A DNA stretch of 64,000 nt from an uncultured Opitutia bacterium (lineage in GTDB: Bacteria > Verrucomicrobiota > Verrucomicrobiia > Opitutales > Opitutaceae): NCBI GenBank assembly GCA_903859715.1, contig CAIONS010000065.1, positions 1 through 64,000 on the forward strand, written 5' to 3'. The translations under genes and the position numbers were made by a program. The notes under the pieces were generated by a model, which made no database searches, was not told the origin of the DNA, and saw nothing but the letters and a program-made list of their open reading frames with translations. Numbering within the stretch: the first letter of the stretch is position 1; each line of letters opens with the position of its first letter. Shown piece by piece: positions 1-8,834 of the stretch.

Positions 1-108
1 GGCGCCCCGCCGCGGTTGAGTCGGAACGCGGCGAGGGCGCCGCGGCTCCATTTGCCGGATCGCTTTCAGGTTGGCGGTCCGGGGCACGACCCGTTTGCTG
101 GGAGACGA

Positions 109-804
109 ATGACGGACGAACTCCCTTCCAGCATCATCGCGGGCATCAGCTTCATCGGCCGCAGTGGCGGACTCGTGAAGACCCTGGGCGGGTTCAAGAA
201 AGGCCATCACACCGTGCCCGACGCTGCGAATGCGGTGACGAATGCGTTCCTCGGGAAAATCTGTGAAGGCGAGTTGTCGGCGCAAGCGGAGAAGCTCTTC
301 CAGGACGCGCGAGCCCAACTGGGCTACAAGCGGAAGGACGTGACGCTGACAGTGGCGGCCGGGGCCGCAGTGCTGACGGCCCGGGATTTCACGGTGGAGA
401 TTTTCTACGCGCTCGAGGAGGCCGCGCCGGCGCGCTACGCTGTCACGACGACGCTGCGCGGGTTGAAGAATGCCGACCTGGCGCAGACGGAAGAATTTTC
501 CGGCGTATTTCATGGATGCTTCACCGAGATCGCATTTGCCCTGAAAAAGGGGGCGAAGGTGGAGTCCATCGTCGACGTGATCGAGGCGCTCGACGGTGAA
601 GGCGGACTGGCGGTGACGTACCCGTCGGATTGCCGCGAGTGCCTGATCAGCGTTGAAGGCGTGGAAGCGCAGGTGCGCTGCACGGGTGCGGCCCTGGAAA
701 TGGTGTTTCCCCGGGTGGGCTCGCCACGGGAACTGATGGCGGCGTTTGCCGAGGTCCGGGGCGCATTCAGCGTGAGCCGGGTGCTGGCGGGGCTGATGAC
801 GTAG
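109..804 (+). CDS. Hypothetical protein, 231 aa
   Basis: I do not recognise this protein. It is a soluble-looking 231-residue product without an obvious signal peptide or membrane segment, although a glycine-rich hydrophobic stretch (IIAGISFIGRSGG) lies near the N-terminus. A reading frame continues upstream to base 16, but the ATG at 109 is preceded at proper distance by GGGAG, so I start there. The middle contains alternating charged and hydrophobic residues and three cysteines (CRECLISVEG area). It stands 52 bases before the glycosidase on the same strand and could be co-transcribed with it. Function unknown; coding status is supported by length and by GC-rich codon use like its neighbours. 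Confidence 0.7.
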   Translation: MTDELPSSIIAGISFIGRSGGLVKTLGGFKKGHHTVPDAANAVTNAFLGKICEGELSAQAEKLFQDARAQLGYKRKDVTLTVAAGAAVLTARDFTVEIFYALEEAAPARYAVTTTLRGLKNADLAQTEEFSGVFHGCFTEIAFALKKGAKVESIVDVIEALDGEGGLAVTYPSDCRECLISVEGVEAQVRCTGAALEMVFPRVGSPRELMAAFAEVRGAFSVSRVLAGLMT

Positions 805-856
805 GCCGGGTTAAAAAATCACTCGCCCGCCCGGCGCAGCCCGATAAGGCCGAGGG

Positions 857-3265
857 ATGCTTTTTGCCCCCTTTGCCGGTGAAGAGATCTGCCGCCGCGT
901 GACTTCCCCGGCCGTTCCCCACGGCACGCCGAACATGGAGCCTCTGCATGCGCTCGATGGCGCGGCCTGGCTTTGGCACCCGCAGCTCGCGGAGCAGGAG
1001 CCGGGTTTTGTGCTGTTTCGTCTCAATGTGAAGGTGGCTCGCGCCGAGACCGTGCGGCTGCAGGTGAGTGCGGACCTGTGCTATGCCCTGGCACTCGATG
1101 GCGCGTTGATCGGGCGCGGGCCCGACACGGGCGACGTGACGCACTGGTCGTATGCCACCTATGAAATCGCGTTGAAGCCGGGGACCCACCGCTTGGAGGC
1201 GCTGGTCTGGTGGGCCGCGACGCCGCAGGCGCCCGAGGGCCGCATGACGTGGCGCGGCGGGTTTGCCTGCGCGGGATTGGGGAGCGCGGCGAAGCGGTTC
1301 ACCACGGGAATGGCGCCGTGGCGGGCGGCGCGGCTGGATGGAGTGGAGTGGGGCCCGAAGCTCAACCGCTCGTACCACGTAATCGGCTGCTCGGCGCAGA
1401 TGGATTTCGCCCGGTTCGATCCGCGCCGCGCGAAATGGGTGAAGCCGGCGGTGGTGCGCGCGCCCGTCGAATTCAATCCCTGCGGGGTGCTGGCCCATGG
1501 CTGGCAGCTGCGGCCGGCGGCGCTGCCGGAACAGCGGCATGATTTGTGGCGCGGTGGAAAAGTACGCGCGCAGCTGCCGCGGTGGAGCGCGGCGGTGAGA
1601 ACCAAATTCGGGGCCGAGATTGCGGCGAGAGCAGCGGAGGGCTGGACGCGCTTGCTGCAATCGGGTGAGGCGTTGACGCTGCCGGCGCGCCACGAGGTCA
1701 CGGTGCTGATCGACACGGACGACTACCTCTGCGGCTACCCGGTGCTGGAGTTTTCCGGCGGCGCCGGCACGCAGGTGCGCTGCGAGTGGGCGGAGTCGCT
1801 GTTTGACCGAGAGGATCCGACGATCGACAACACGCCCGGACCCAAGGGCGACCGCAGTGCCGTCGCCGGGAAGGTTTTTTTTGGCTTCGGTGACACTTGG
1901 CGACTGGGCGGCCGCGGCCGCCGGTGGGCGAGCACCCCGTGGTGGCGCGCGGGGCGTTATCTGCTCGTGAGTGTGAAGGTGGGGGCGAAACCGGTGGTGC
2001 TGCACACCCTCGCGGTGGAGCGCACGGGTTTTCCGCTGGTGGCGCGGGCGGCGCTGGCGACGGACGATCCCACGCTGCCGCCGATCATCGCCTTGAGCGA
2101 GCGGGGACTGCGCGCCTGCATGCACGATATCTTCGTCGATTGCCCGTACTACGAGCAGATGATGTACGTGGCGGACACGCGCATCCAGATGCTGCTGGCT
2201 TATGTCATGGCCGGCGAGGAACGGCTGCCGCGCCGCGGCATGGAGCTGTTTGATTTCTCCCGCGGCCGGAGCGGGTACCCGACGATGCGGCATCCGTCGC
2301 AGGAGCGGCAGGAAAGCGCCACGTTCGCGATGTTCTGGCCATGGATGCTCCACGATTACGCGCTGTGGCGGGACGACCCCGCGTGGCTGCGGCAGCGGCT
2401 GCCGGGTTTGCGGGCGCTAATGGAGGCGTTCCGGATTGAGGAGGACGCGGAAGGCCTGCTGGTGAATCCGCCGGGCTGGCTGTTCATGGACTGGATTGCC
2501 GGCTGGCCGGCCGGCTGGGCGCCGGGACAACGGGAGGGACTTCGCTCGGGTCTCATCAATCTCCAATACCTGATCACGCTACAGCGTGCCACGGAACTGG
2601 AGGCTTGGGTGGGAGATCCCCGGATGGCCCAGCGCTGGTCAGAGCGCGCCGGCGTGCTGGCGGCCTCGTTGACGCGGCACTTTTGGGATGAGTCGCGCGG
2701 GTTGTGGGCGGATGCGGCGTCGCACGCGACGTTCAGCCAGCATGGACAGGCCTTGGCGGTGATCGGCGGTTTGCGTACGCCCGACCCGGCGTTGTGGGCG
2801 GATGCGGCGGCCAACGGACTCACCGGGGCGACGATTTATTTTCAGCACTACCTGTTTGAGGCCCTGGGGCGGGCGGGGCGGGGCGACCTGATCCTCGAGC
2901 GCCTCGAGATGTGGCGCGGACTGGTGAAGCAGGGATTCAAGACGCCGGTCGAGAGCCCGGAGCCGGCGCGGTCGGACTGTCACGCATGGGGTGCGCACCC
3001 CGTGTTTCATCTGCATGCGACGATCGCCGGCATTCGGCCGGCGGCGCCGGGATTCAAAAAAGTGCGGATTGCGCCGCAACCGGGCGGCCTGAAAAAGCTC
3101 GAGAGCGAGCTGCCGCATCCGCGCGGGACGATCCGGCTGCGGGCGAAATTCGAGGGCGCGCGGGTGGAAGCCACGGTCGAACTGCCGGCGGAAACCACCG
3201 GTGTTTTTGTCTGGGGTGGGCGCGAGACGGAACTGAAACCGGGGATGCAGACGCTGCGGCTATAA
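857..3265 (+). CDS. GH78-type alpha-L-rhamnosidase-like glycosidase
   Basis: An 802-residue protein of the bacterial alpha-L-rhamnosidase (GH78) type. The N-terminal half is beta-rich (accessory and carbohydrate-binding-like region); the (alpha/alpha)6 catalytic barrel starts about residue 400. The general-acid segment reads DCPYYEQMMYVADTR, a form of the family motif with the acidic residue kept, followed by a Trp-rich region (WLFMDWIAGWPAGWAP) and a C-terminal beta-sandwich that begins near HPVFHLHATIAGIRPAAPG. The expected reaction is hydrolysis of terminal alpha-L-rhamnose or a related sugar from plant or microbial glycans, but exact specificity cannot be read. No lipoprotein or clear signal peptide is visible; a second in-frame ATG at 935 is an alternative start and fits the domain boundary well. 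Confidence 0.85.
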   Translation: MLFAPFAGEEICRRVTSPAVPHGTPNMEPLHALDGAAWLWHPQLAEQEPGFVLFRLNVKVARAETVRLQVSADLCYALALDGALIGRGPDTGDVTHWSYATYEIALKPGTHRLEALVWWAATPQAPEGRMTWRGGFACAGLGSAAKRFTTGMAPWRAARLDGVEWGPKLNRSYHVIGCSAQMDFARFDPRRAKWVKPAVVRAPVEFNPCGVLAHGWQLRPAALPEQRHDLWRGGKVRAQLPRWSAAVRTKFGAEIAARAAEGWTRLLQSGEALTLPARHEVTVLIDTDDYLCGYPVLEFSGGAGTQVRCEWAESLFDREDPTIDNTPGPKGDRSAVAGKVFFGFGDTWRLGGRGRRWASTPWWRAGRYLLVSVKVGAKPVVLHTLAVERTGFPLVARAALATDDPTLPPIIALSERGLRACMHDIFVDCPYYEQMMYVADTRIQMLLAYVMAGEERLPRRGMELFDFSRGRSGYPTMRHPSQERQESATFAMFWPWMLHDYALWRDDPAWLRQRLPGLRALMEAFRIEEDAEGLLVNPPGWLFMDWIAGWPAGWAPGQREGLRSGLINLQYLITLQRATELEAWVGDPRMAQRWSERAGVLAASLTRHFWDESRGLWADAASHATFSQHGQALAVIGGLRTPDPALWADAAANGLTGATIYFQHYLFEALGRAGRGDLILERLEMWRGLVKQGFKTPVESPEPARSDCHAWGAHPVFHLHATIAGIRPAAPGFKKVRIAPQPGGLKKLESELPHPRGTIRLRAKFEGARVEATVELPAETTGVFVWGGRETELKPGMQTLRL

Positions 3266-3296
3266 GCGGGAATCTGCCGTCATCCGGCATTCCGTG

Positions 3297-3370
3297 GTAG
3301 GGCGCGACCGCTGGGCGCGCCGGCTCGGCCGGGGGAACGACAATCGGCGGTCCCAGCGGTCCCGCCCTAC
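3297..3370. repeat. Palindromic element, family A (GTAGGGCGGGACCGC)
   Basis: Imperfect inverted repeat: GTAGGGCGCGACCGCTGGG at 3297 pairs with CCCAGCGGTCCCGCCCTAC ending at 3370. It lies between the convergent glycosidase and malate dehydrogenase genes, where its hairpin could end transcription from both sides. The same family occurs at 35027-35094, there inside a gene. Confidence 0.8.
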
Positions 3371-3390
3371 CTCGAGCCGTTTCGCGCAAC

Positions 3391-4374
3391 CTACGTGATC
3401 ATGTCGGCGACGAAGGCGCGCTCCTCGGTGAGCTCCTTGTTTGTCGCGGCGATCTTCGACTTGGCAAAGTCATCCATGGCGTAGCCGGTGATGACTTCAT
3501 ATGAACCGGGCGTCGTGGTGCGCACGGGCATGCCGGCCCAGACGTTGGCGTCGAAACCGTAGAGGCCGTTGGATTTCACGGCGACCGAATGGATGGCACC
3601 GGGGGTCACGAGCGAGCGGACGTGATCGACCAGCGCGTTGGCAGCCGAAGCGGCGGAGGAAAGTCCGCGCGCGGCGATGATGGCGGCGCCGCGCTTGCCG
3701 ACGGTCTCGCAGAATGCGCCTTGCAGCCAGGCGGTGTCGGTGATGACCGAGGTGGCCGGCTTGCCGTCGATGGTGGCATGCGCGTAGGACGGAAACATGG
3801 TCGGGCTGTGATTGCCGTAGATGAAGATGTCCTTCACCGCGGTCAGATCGACGCCGGCCTTCTTCGCGAGCTGGGTCTGGGCGCGGTTCTGGTCGAGGCG
3901 GACCATGGCGGTGAAGCGCTCGGCCGGCAGGCGTTTGGCCTGGCTGGCGGCGATCATGCAGTTCGTGTTCGCGGGATTGCCGACGACGGCGACGCGGGCA
4001 TCCGCGGCGGCGACGGCGTCGATGATCTGGCCCTGGCCGATGAAGATCTTGCCGTTGTCCTTCAGCAGGTCGGCGCGTTCCATGCCGGGTCCGCGGGGCT
4101 TGGCGCCGACGAGGAGGCACCAGTTGGCGTCCTTGAAGCCGACGGCGGCATCCGAGGTCTGGACGATGCCCTTCAGGAGCGGAAACGCGCAGTCATCGAG
4201 CTCCATCGCGACACCCTGGAGGGCGAGCAGGGCCTTCTCGATCGGGGCCTCGATGAGCTGGAGGATGACGGGCTGGTCGGGGCCGAACATGGCGCCGGAG
4301 GCGATGCGGAAAAGGAGGGAGTAGCCGATCTGGCCGGCTGCACCGGTAACGGCGACGCGGATGGGAGTTTTCAT
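3391..4374 (-). CDS. mdh: Malate dehydrogenase
   Basis: A 327-residue NAD-dependent malate dehydrogenase, the usual length, catalysing malate to oxaloacetate in the TCA cycle in the cytoplasm. The Rossmann glycine motif [11 protein letters not shown] is at residues 11-21. Substrate-binding arginines lie in [13 protein letters not shown], the NAD-contacting [10 protein letters not shown] follows, and the catalytic histidine is in [13 protein letters not shown]. This places it in the cytosolic-type MDH branch rather than the lactate-dehydrogenase-like branch. It is monocistronic: a palindromic element lies at its 3-prime side and word-repeat elements at its 5-prime side. Start ATG at 4374 gives a normal N-terminus ([15 protein letters not shown]). 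Confidence 0.95.
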   Translation of the reverse strand: MKTPIRVAVTGAAGQIGYSLLFRIASGAMFGPDQPVILQLIEAPIEKALLALQGVAMELDDCAFPLLKGIVQTSDAAVGFKDANWCLLVGAKPRGPGMERADLLKDNGKIFIGQGQIIDAVAAADARVAVVGNPANTNCMIAASQAKRLPAERFTAMVRLDQNRAQTQLAKKAGVDLTAVKDIFIYGNHSPTMFPSYAHATIDGKPATSVITDTAWLQGAFCETVGKRGAAIIAARGLSSAASAANALVDHVRSLVTPGAIHSVAVKSNGLYGFDANVWAGMPVRTTTPGSYEVITGYAMDDFAKSKIAATNKELTEERAFVADMIT

Positions 4375-4389
4375 GGGCGGAACGGGAAA

Positions 4390-4420
4390 TTAACCACGAA
4401 GGGCGCGAAGGCCACGAAGA
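4390..4420. repeat. Word-repeat run, CACGAAGG family
   Basis: Three copies of a CACGAAGG/GCGAAGG word at 9-base spacing, beginning TTAACCACGAAGG, just upstream of mdh. No clear complementary arm is seen here, so this is a single-armed or decayed member of the family found in two-armed form at 21661, 25552 and 29901. Confidence 0.6.
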
Positions 4421-4488
4421 ATTTTCGGGCGCGGAGGGGAATTAGGAACAATGAGAAAGAAGCAGGGGAGATTTAATGCCGCCAAGGC

Positions 4489-4569
4489 GATCGCGGAAGC
4501 GCGGAGGGGCGGAAGCACGGAACGGCAGATCGAAATTCAGCGTTTCCGCTCCTCTGCGTTTCCGCGATC
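4489..4569. repeat. Inverted repeat, GCGGAAGC family
   Basis: Left arm begins GATCGCGGAAGCGCGG (4489) and right arm ends TTTCCGCGATC (4569); arms of about 29 bases match with a few differences, and each is a run of GCGGAAGC-like words. It fills the gap between mdh and the DAHP synthase gene, both on the minus strand. Confidence 0.75.
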
Positions 4570-4593
4570 ACGATTGATTCAGCGATTTCGCGC

Positions 4594-5649
4594 TCACTTG
4601 AACCGCGGGGCGAGGGCGGTGTGGAGTTCGCGGACCAGCTTTTCAGTGGTCGGCCAGTCGATGCAGCCGTCGGTGATGGAGATGCCGTAGCGGAGTTTCT
4701 CCTTGGGCTGCGGGAAGGGTTGGCTGCCGGCACCGAGGTTGCTCTCGATCATCGCGCCCATGATCGACGTGCTGCCGGCGGCGATCTGCTGGAGCAGCTC
4801 GTGCATGACCTCGGGCTGGCGCTCGGGCTGCTTGGCAGAGTTGTCGTGGGAGCAATCGACGAGGATGGACTTGATCAGCCCGGCCTTGGTGAGGAGCTGC
4901 TCGGTCTGCGCGATGTGCGCAGGGGAATAATTGGGGCCGGTGGCGCCGCCGCGGAGCACGACGTGGCAGTCGGGGTTGCCGCGCGTCACGATGGCGGAGG
5001 CGGAACCGTCGAGGTTGATGCCGAGGAAGGTGTGCGGCTGGGCGGCGGCCTTGATGGCGTTGATCGCGGTGGCGATGGAGCCGTCGGTGCCGTTTTTGAA
5101 TCCGAGGGGCATCGAAAGACCGGACGCCATCTGGCGGTGCGTCTGGGACTCTGCGGTGCGCGCGCCGATGGCGGACCAGCAGATCAGGTCGGCGATGTAT
5201 TGGGGCGTGATCGGGTCGAGCAGTTCGGTCGCGGTGGGCAGGCCGAGGTCGAGGACATCGCGCAGGAAGGTCCGGGCGAGGCGCAGGCCGGCGGCGATGT
5301 CGTGGGAGCCGTCGAGGTGCGGGTCCATCACGAGGCCTTTCCAGCCGACGGTGGTGCGCGGTTTCTCGAAATAGACGCGCATCACGATCAGGACGCGGTC
5401 GGAGACCTCGCGGGAAAGGGCGGCCAGGCGGCGCGCGTAGTCGCGGCCGGCGTCGAGGTCATGGATCGAGCACGGGCCGACGATCAGGAGGAAACGCTGG
5501 TCGTCGGTGAAGATGAGCCGGTGGATTTCCCGGCGGGCGCGGGTGACGAATTCCGCCTGGGCGGCGGTTTTCGGCAGCTCCGCCAGCAGGGCGGCGGGCG
5601 ACGGCAGGGCGCGGGTCTCGACGACATTGATGTCCGATGTTCTCTGCAT
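4594..5649 (-). CDS. 3-deoxy-7-phosphoheptulonate (DAHP) synthase, class I
   Basis: A 351-residue class I DAHP synthase, which condenses phosphoenolpyruvate and erythrose 4-phosphate at the entry of the shikimate pathway. Family signatures are all present: LLIVGPCSIHD, KPRTTVGWKGL, the metal and substrate region SAIGARTAESQTHRQMASG, GFKNGTDGS, ILRGG-type VVLRGGATGPNY, and VDCSHDNSAKQ. Length equals the AroF/AroG/AroH class. The open frame runs 95 codons further upstream to 5934, but that extension crosses a palindromic element and has no homology, so I place the start at the ATG at 5649 (MQRTSDINVVETRALPS). Which aromatic amino acid inhibits it cannot be read. aroE of the same pathway is 6 kb away. 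Confidence 0.95.
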   Translation of the reverse strand: MQRTSDINVVETRALPSPAALLAELPKTAAQAEFVTRARREIHRLIFTDDQRFLLIVGPCSIHDLDAGRDYARRLAALSREVSDRVLIVMRVYFEKPRTTVGWKGLVMDPHLDGSHDIAAGLRLARTFLRDVLDLGLPTATELLDPITPQYIADLICWSAIGARTAESQTHRQMASGLSMPLGFKNGTDGSIATAINAIKAAAQPHTFLGINLDGSASAIVTRGNPDCHVVLRGGATGPNYSPAHIAQTEQLLTKAGLIKSILVDCSHDNSAKQPERQPEVMHELLQQIAAGSTSIMGAMIESNLGAGSQPFPQPKEKLRYGISITDGCIDWPTTEKLVRELHTALAPRFK

Positions 5650-5765
5650 GAACTGCCAGCTTGGCGGGGCGGATCGGAATGGTGCAAGCTCGGTGTCCGT
5701 CAGGGAATGCGGCGTAGAATAGGTTGGCTGAAAGCGGGCGAACAGAATCCCAAAACAAGGAGGAG

Positions 5766-5848
5766 GAATCTTAATCTGGAACTCAGGAACTTGGGAATCA
5801 GGCAGCACGATCCGGTTCCAGCGTTCCTGAGTTCCACATTCAAATCTG
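5766..5848. repeat. Palindromic element, family D (TGGAACTCAGGAAC)
   Basis: TGGAACTCAGGAAC at 5777-5790 pairs perfectly with GTTCCTGAGTTCCA at 5823-5836, with weaker complementarity on both sides. It lies upstream of the DAHP synthase. A longer, better-preserved copy is at 48517-48622. Confidence 0.8.
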
Positions 5849-5924
5849 AGGTTAGGCCGAGCTCGATTTCGACGGCGCGAACTAGCTTCAAAGCCGCGAA
5901 TCCTTGGTATTTGGGCAAAAAAGT

Positions 5925-5965
5925 GGCCGGCCACTTACCCCTAAGTGGCCGGCCTTTGCTTTCTT
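5925..5965. terminator. Strong bidirectional hairpin, terminator-like
   Basis: GGCCGGCCACTTA (5925-5937), loop CCCC, then TAAGTGGCCGGCC (5942-5954): a perfect 13-base-pair stem. On the plus strand it is followed by TTTGCTTTCTT; on the minus strand by ACTTTTTTG. This suits a rho-independent terminator usable from both sides, although both flanking genes point away from it (DAHP synthase left, ygfZ right). A second small hairpin, CTCCCGC-TAG-GCGGGAG, follows at 5979-5995. Confidence 0.6.
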
Positions 5966-5995
5966 GGTTACCCCAAAACTCCCGCTAGGCGGGAG

Positions 5996-6111
5996 AAGTG
6001 TTAAACTGATGAGTTGATAGGTATGGCAGTTTCCAGCATCGTCAACTCTTAGTTAGCAAATTCTCTCACTTTCTTTTGCTAGTAGCTGGAAAACGGCATC
6101 TTATTAAATTC
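5996..6111. promoter_or_regulatory. AT-rich leader upstream of ygfZ operon
   Basis: This stretch is clearly poorer in GC than everything around it and sits between the strong hairpin and the ygfZ start. It holds an inverted pair GAGTTGA ... TCAACTC (about 6012-6049). It is the most likely place for the operon promoter; I cannot assign -35 and -10 boxes with confidence. Confidence 0.35.
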
Positions 6112-6987
6112 ATGAATCTTGGGATCGAGGCTGATTTTTATCGGTGGAAGCCGGCGGCCGCGCTGCGGATTTCGGGCGAAGATTCGCCCAGTTTCCTACA
6201 GGGGCAATTTACCAACGATTTGCATAAGCAAGGAATCGGCGGGGCGGTTTACGGACTTTGGCTGAATCAGAAAGGAAAGGTGCTGGCGGACAGTTTTGTC
6301 CTGAAAATCGCGGCCCAAGAGTTCTGGGTAGTGAGCTATTTTTCACCGGCGGCGGTCATCCGTGAGCGGTTGGAGGCCTACGTGATTGCGGACGATGTCG
6401 TGATCGAGGACCTCACGGAGGAAATGGCGGGACTCACGGTTTTTGGCCAGGCGGCCCCGGCGGATTGGGTTCCTGCGGGCGGACAGAGTTTCCTCGGCCG
6501 ACGCACGCAGGGTCTTCAGGCGGAGATTATTTTCCCGGTGAGCGCGGAGGCGGCCATGGGCGCAAAACTCGCGGGCGCGACGCTGCTTGCTCCGCTGGAA
6601 GTGGAACGCCGCCGCATTGCGGCGGAAATTCCGGCAGTGCCGGCGGACATTGGTTCGGCGGACTTGCCCAATGAAGGCGGACTCGAGACGGATGCGATCT
6701 CTTACACGAAGGGCTGTTACCTCGGCCAAGAAGTGATGGCGCGCCTGAAGTCGATGGGGAAGGTTCGCCGCCAACTGGTGCGCGTGCGTGGTGAAGGAAC
6801 GCTGCCGGGATTGCCCGCGCTCCTGTTTCAAGGCGGCCGGAAGGCGGGCGAGTTGCGCTCGGCGGCGCCGGAAGGTGCGGGCTGGATCGGACTCGCGCTG
6901 GTTTCCCTGCTGCAGGTTCAGCGGGCTGACGGGCTGTCGCTCGCGGCGCAAGGCGCTCCGACGATTGCCTTTTTCGAGACGTCATGA
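6112..6987 (+). CDS. ygfZ: YgfZ/GcvT-domain folate-binding protein
   Basis: A 291-residue homologue of YgfZ (COG0354, IBA57-like), a folate-binding protein that supports repair and assembly of certain iron-sulphur enzymes. The family signature K-G-C-Y-x-G-Q-E is present as TKGCYLGQEVMARL around residue 205, and the N-terminal part matches the GcvT fold (LRISGEDSPSFLQGQFTNDL). The frame could begin at a TTG at 6076, but the ATG at 6112 (MNLGIEADFYRWKPAAALR) gives the usual N-terminus. It overlaps the next gene by four bases (ATGA), so the two are translationally coupled. Confidence 0.9.
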   Translation: MNLGIEADFYRWKPAAALRISGEDSPSFLQGQFTNDLHKQGIGGAVYGLWLNQKGKVLADSFVLKIAAQEFWVVSYFSPAAVIRERLEAYVIADDVVIEDLTEEMAGLTVFGQAAPADWVPAGGQSFLGRRTQGLQAEIIFPVSAEAAMGAKLAGATLLAPLEVERRRIAAEIPAVPADIGSADLPNEGGLETDAISYTKGCYLGQEVMARLKSMGKVRRQLVRVRGEGTLPGLPALLFQGGRKAGELRSAAPEGAGWIGLALVSLLQVQRADGLSLAAQGAPTIAFFETS

Positions 6988-7208
6988 GCGAAGACGAACA
7001 ACTGCGGGCGCTTTGCGAGCGGCTGGGAGCAAGCCCGGCACAGGCGGCGACGATGGCGGCGCAACTGCTGAAACGCGCGGGTCAGCTGGCGATTGAGCGT
7101 GGCATCACGCGTGAGGCCGCTTTGGCGCATCTGCTCAATGTCGTGGTCAAGGGCCGCAGCGGCGAGGTGCCGGCGGATTTCCCGCCGCCACCCGGTCCGC
7201 CGGCCTGA
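6984..7208 (+). CDS. Small hypothetical protein coupled to ygfZ
   Basis: A 74-residue acidic, helical-looking protein starting MSEDEQLRALCERLG and ending in a proline-rich tail (PPPPGPPA). The ATG overlaps the ygfZ stop (ATGA), which argues for real translation. I do not recognise a family. An alanine-rich amphipathic helix pair (residues 15-55) is the only visible structure. It may be a partner of YgfZ or simply a downstream passenger. Confidence 0.6.
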   Translation: MSEDEQLRALCERLGASPAQAATMAAQLLKRAGQLAIERGITREAALAHLLNVVVKGRSGEVPADFPPPPGPPA

Positions 7209-7282
7209 AATGGGATTGCGCCGCGCTGGAGGGCGTTTCTTCGTTTGAGCCGCCACGCATCCGGAGTCCCACTCTTTCCCCC

Positions 7283-7558
7283 ATGAACAAAGCTGAATTG
7301 ATCGACGAAGTGCAGAAACGTCTCGGGGGTGAAACCTCCAAGGCGGCGGCGGAACGGGCGGTCGATGCCGTGCTCGAGGCCGTCGGCAAGGGCATCAAGC
7401 GCGACCGGGAGGTGCAGCTGGTCGGCTTCGGGGCCTTTGCCATCGCCACCCGCGCGGCGCGGCGCGGCTACAATCCGCACACCAAGCGTCCTATGAAAAT
7501 CCCGGCGATGAAGACGATCCGTTTCAAGGCCGGGCTCGACCTCAAGGCGGCCGTTTGA
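7283..7558 (+). CDS. HU-family DNA-binding protein
   Basis: A 91-residue histone-like HU/IHF protein. It begins MNKAELIDEVQKRLG and carries the family core VQLVGFGAFAIATRAARRGYNPHTK, in which the arginine-rich beta arm and the Asn-Pro that intercalates in the DNA minor groove (GYNPHTK) are present. It probably acts as a homodimer that bends and compacts DNA. Length is standard. It lies 74 bases after the small ygfZ-coupled gene and before galK, all on the same strand. Confidence 0.95.
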   Translation: MNKAELIDEVQKRLGGETSKAAAERAVDAVLEAVGKGIKRDREVQLVGFGAFAIATRAARRGYNPHTKRPMKIPAMKTIRFKAGLDLKAAV

Positions 7559-7640
7559 GCGCCATGAGCCGTTCCGTGCGATCAAAGGCGTCGGCGATTG
7601 GCGCGCGTCAGATTTTCGGGCGGCTGGCCTGCGCTTCATC

Positions 7641-8786
7641 ATGAAGGAAATGCTGAGGGAGGAATTTCGGGCGGTGTTCGGCCGGGAGCCGGCGGTGATC
7701 GCGCGGGCGCCGGGCCGGATCGAATTCATCGGCAATCACACGGACTACAACGGCGGCACGGTGCTCGGCGCCTCGATCGACCGCGATGTGTGGGTGGCGG
7801 TGGCGGCGCGCGACGACGGCCAGTGGCGGTTTGCGACCGCGGCCAAGGACGGAGTCGTCACGGTGCCCGCCGTGAGCCTGCCGGTTCGGCAAAGCGGCGA
7901 GGGCAGCTGGGTGAATTATCCGCTGGGTGTGATCGCGGCGTTCCCGGCCTTTGGCCTGAAGGCGCCGGCGGGTTTTGATTTTCTTGCGGTGTCCGACCTG
8001 CCCGTGGGCGCGGGCTTGAGCAGCAGCGCGGCGCTCGAACTCGCATCGGCGCTGGCCTTCCTCGAGCTCAGCGACCAGGCCGCGCCGCGGGAGACAGTCG
8101 TGAAGCTTTGCCGGCAGGCGGAGAACAACTTTGTCGGAGTGCCCTGCGGCATCCTCGATCAGGGCGTGTCGGGCTTCGGCCAAAAGGATCACCTCGTGTT
8201 CATCGACTGCCGCGGACCGGTGTTTGCGACCGTGCCGCTGCCGGCGGCGGCGTGCTTCTGGATTTTCAACACGCACACGAAGCATGCGCTGGTCGACGGG
8301 TTCTATGCGGCCCGGCACCGCGAGTGCATGGAGGCCGCGGCGCTGCTCGGCGTGACGGTGCTGGCCGAAGTCCCGCCGGCGGCGCTCGAGGCCGCGCAGG
8401 CGAAATTGCCGCCCGTGGTTTTCCGCCGGGCGAAGCATGTGGTTGAAGAGATCGCGCGGGTGGACGCCACGGCTGCTGCCCTGCGCGCGGGTGACCTGGC
8501 GGCGGTGGGTCGGTTGCTGACGGCGTCCCATCGCAGTTCGCAGCATTTGTTTGAGAACAGCACGCCGGAGCTCGATTTCCTGGTGGACCAGCTGGCCGCT
8601 GTGCCGTCCGTCCACGGCGCCCGGCTGACCGGCGGCGGGTTTGGCGGCGCGGTCATGGCGCTGACGACGCCGGAGTTTGGTGACTCACAGGCCGCGGCGG
8701 TCGTGGCCGCGTATGCGGTTCGGTTCGGGAACCGGCCCGAGGTGCTGCGCACGCAGACCGGCGACGGCGCGGCGCTGGTGGACTGA
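7641..8786 (+). CDS. galK: Galactokinase
   Basis: A 381-residue GHMP-family galactokinase, phosphorylating galactose to galactose 1-phosphate with ATP (Leloir pathway). The galactokinase signature near the N-terminus reads PGRIEFIGNHTDYNGG; the GHMP ATP-binding loop is PVGAGLSSSAALELA; the C-terminal glycine loop is LTGGGFGGAVMAL. Catalytic aspartate and arginine of the family are expected in CGILDQ and in APGRIEF and are visible. galT, galE and galM are not in the window. It ends 48 bases before the convergent PRPP synthetase-like gene. Confidence 0.95.
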   Translation: MKEMLREEFRAVFGREPAVIARAPGRIEFIGNHTDYNGGTVLGASIDRDVWVAVAARDDGQWRFATAAKDGVVTVPAVSLPVRQSGEGSWVNYPLGVIAAFPAFGLKAPAGFDFLAVSDLPVGAGLSSSAALELASALAFLELSDQAAPRETVVKLCRQAENNFVGVPCGILDQGVSGFGQKDHLVFIDCRGPVFATVPLPAAACFWIFNTHTKHALVDGFYAARHRECMEAAALLGVTVLAEVPPAALEAAQAKLPPVVFRRAKHVVEEIARVDATAAALRAGDLAAVGRLLTASHRSSQHLFENSTPELDFLVDQLAAVPSVHGARLTGGGFGGAVMALTTPEFGDSQAAAVVAAYAVRFGNRPEVLRTQTGDGAALVD

Positions 8787-8834
8787 CGCGCGGCACTTTT
8801 TGCCCCGGGATTTGCGCCGTCGGCGCGGGGCGGC

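Noticed and set aside
767-2353. Long arginine/proline-rich minus-strand frames opposite the GH78-like gene and similar ones opposite many other genes.
   Set aside because: They are antisense shadows created by high GC third positions, with no domain or plausible composition.
5650-5934. A 95-codon N-terminal extension of DAHP synthase.
   Set aside because: It translates a palindromic element and unrelated sequence; family length and start agree with the ATG at 5649.
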